Positions 63,823-64,000 of a DNA stretch of 64,000 nucleotides are shown one piece after another. The DNA comes from Clostridiales bacterium. GTDB taxonomy: Bacteria; Acidobacteriota; Aminicenantia; Aminicenantales; UBA8522. The position numbers and the translations under genes are program-made. The stretch is from NCBI GenBank assembly GCA_029907205.1, contig JARYMI010000013.1:1-64000 (forward strand). Direction: 5' to 3'. The notes under the pieces are model-generated. The model was not told the origin of the DNA and did no database searches. It was given only the letters and a program-made list of their open reading frames with translations. The stretch's first letter is position 1; the number at the start of each line of letters is the position of its first letter.

Positions 63823-64000
63823 TCTTTCATCTCTCCTGTTTCCGCTTCAACGTCTGCTGAGGAGAGGCCGATGACCTCCGTAACTCGCCACTTTTTCCTC
63901 CGGCTTATCGGCCTGGTCTCGGATATCCGGACGATGTCGCCAATCTTGCACTTCTCGTACTCGTCATGCGCCAGGAAACTCTTCTTTCGCTTAATGACCT
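63819..64000 (-). CDS. rpsQ: 30S ribosomal protein S17, C-terminal part (cut by the window edge)
   Basis: The minus strand from the window end reads [18 protein letters not shown], then [19 protein letters not shown] and a short acidic tail to a TGA at 63819. This is the S17 OB fold; about 25 N-terminal residues lie beyond the window. The acidic extension after the usual end is common in longer S17 proteins. Confidence 0.93.
   Translation of the reverse strand, partial: VIKRKKSFLAHDEYEKCKIGDIVRISETRPISRRKKWRVTEVIGLSSADVEAETGEMKE

Noticed and set aside
1-64000. CRISPR arrays, tRNA or rRNA genes, prophage genes, intact insertion sequences
   Set aside because: No regular direct repeats, no cloverleaf-type tails, no transposase, integrase or phage structural proteins were recognised.

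Overview
This 64 kb window looks like ordinary chromosome from an uncultured, strictly or mostly anaerobic, diderm bacterium with moderately high GC. It carries outer-membrane beta-barrels, a lytic transglycosylase lipoprotein, class II (Ccs/Res) cytochrome c maturation, a multihaem cytochrome, an indolepyruvate:ferredoxin oxidoreductase next to an ADP-forming acyl-CoA synthetase, an archaeal-type class I aldolase and an orphan TrpB2. That mix fits lineages such as Candidatus Aminicenantes or other Acidobacteriota relatives; this assignment is inference, since no rRNA gene is present. Clear sigma70-type promoters (TTGACA, 16-18 nt, TATAAT-like) can be read in front of many genes, and several start codons were set from them.

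Layout. 0.1-1.8 kb: a lone membrane glycosyltransferase. 1.8-8.4 kb (minus strand): iorA-iorB-acd-GH2, a unit for fermenting 2-oxoacids from amino acids with ATP gain, followed by a glycosidase. 8.4-11.1 kb: two tandem paralogous outer-membrane proteins with a CxxC N-terminal domain. 11.4-15.7 kb: an Rrf2/IscR-like regulator, resB-ccsA, a tetrahaem cytochrome c, a half-size cytochrome b and a broken flavoprotein gene, a redox island in partial decay. 15.7-16.6 kb: a VapBC-type toxin-antitoxin pair. 16.8-31.1 kb: M28 peptidase, carAB, aminopeptidase P, a DUF4097/DUF2089 pair, a D-aminoacylase-like lipoprotein, class I aldolase, mnmA and a beta-barrel protein. 31.1-33.8 kb: a copper ATPase with a small membrane protein. 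34.0-38.0 kb: yebC-ruvC-ruvA-ruvB-queA. 38.1-41.8 kb: a hypothetical protein, trpB2, and an MTA phosphorylase-PfkB kinase pair. 41.9-46.4 kb: sirtuin-larC-folE-metG. 46.4-53.7 kb: tsaC, a beta-barrel/LEA2 pair flanked by two GC-rich repeat-like elements, cca-galE-mltD. 53.7-64.0 kb (minus strand): the spc and alpha ribosomal operons, from a partial rpsQ to rplQ, including secY, adk, map, infA and rpoA.

Most of the window is housekeeping. The parts most worth a second look are an IorA that stops before the usual C-terminal ferredoxin-type domain, the tandem CxxC outer-membrane proteins, the decaying cytochrome/flavoprotein locus, an exact 13-bp motif sitting just upstream of both the Rrf2-regulator promoter and the cytochrome promoter, start codons placed a few bases after a -10 box with no ribosome binding site (possible leaderless mRNAs), and the two flanking repeat elements at 47.2 and 49.4 kb. 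I found no CRISPR array, tRNA, rRNA, prophage or intact insertion sequence.
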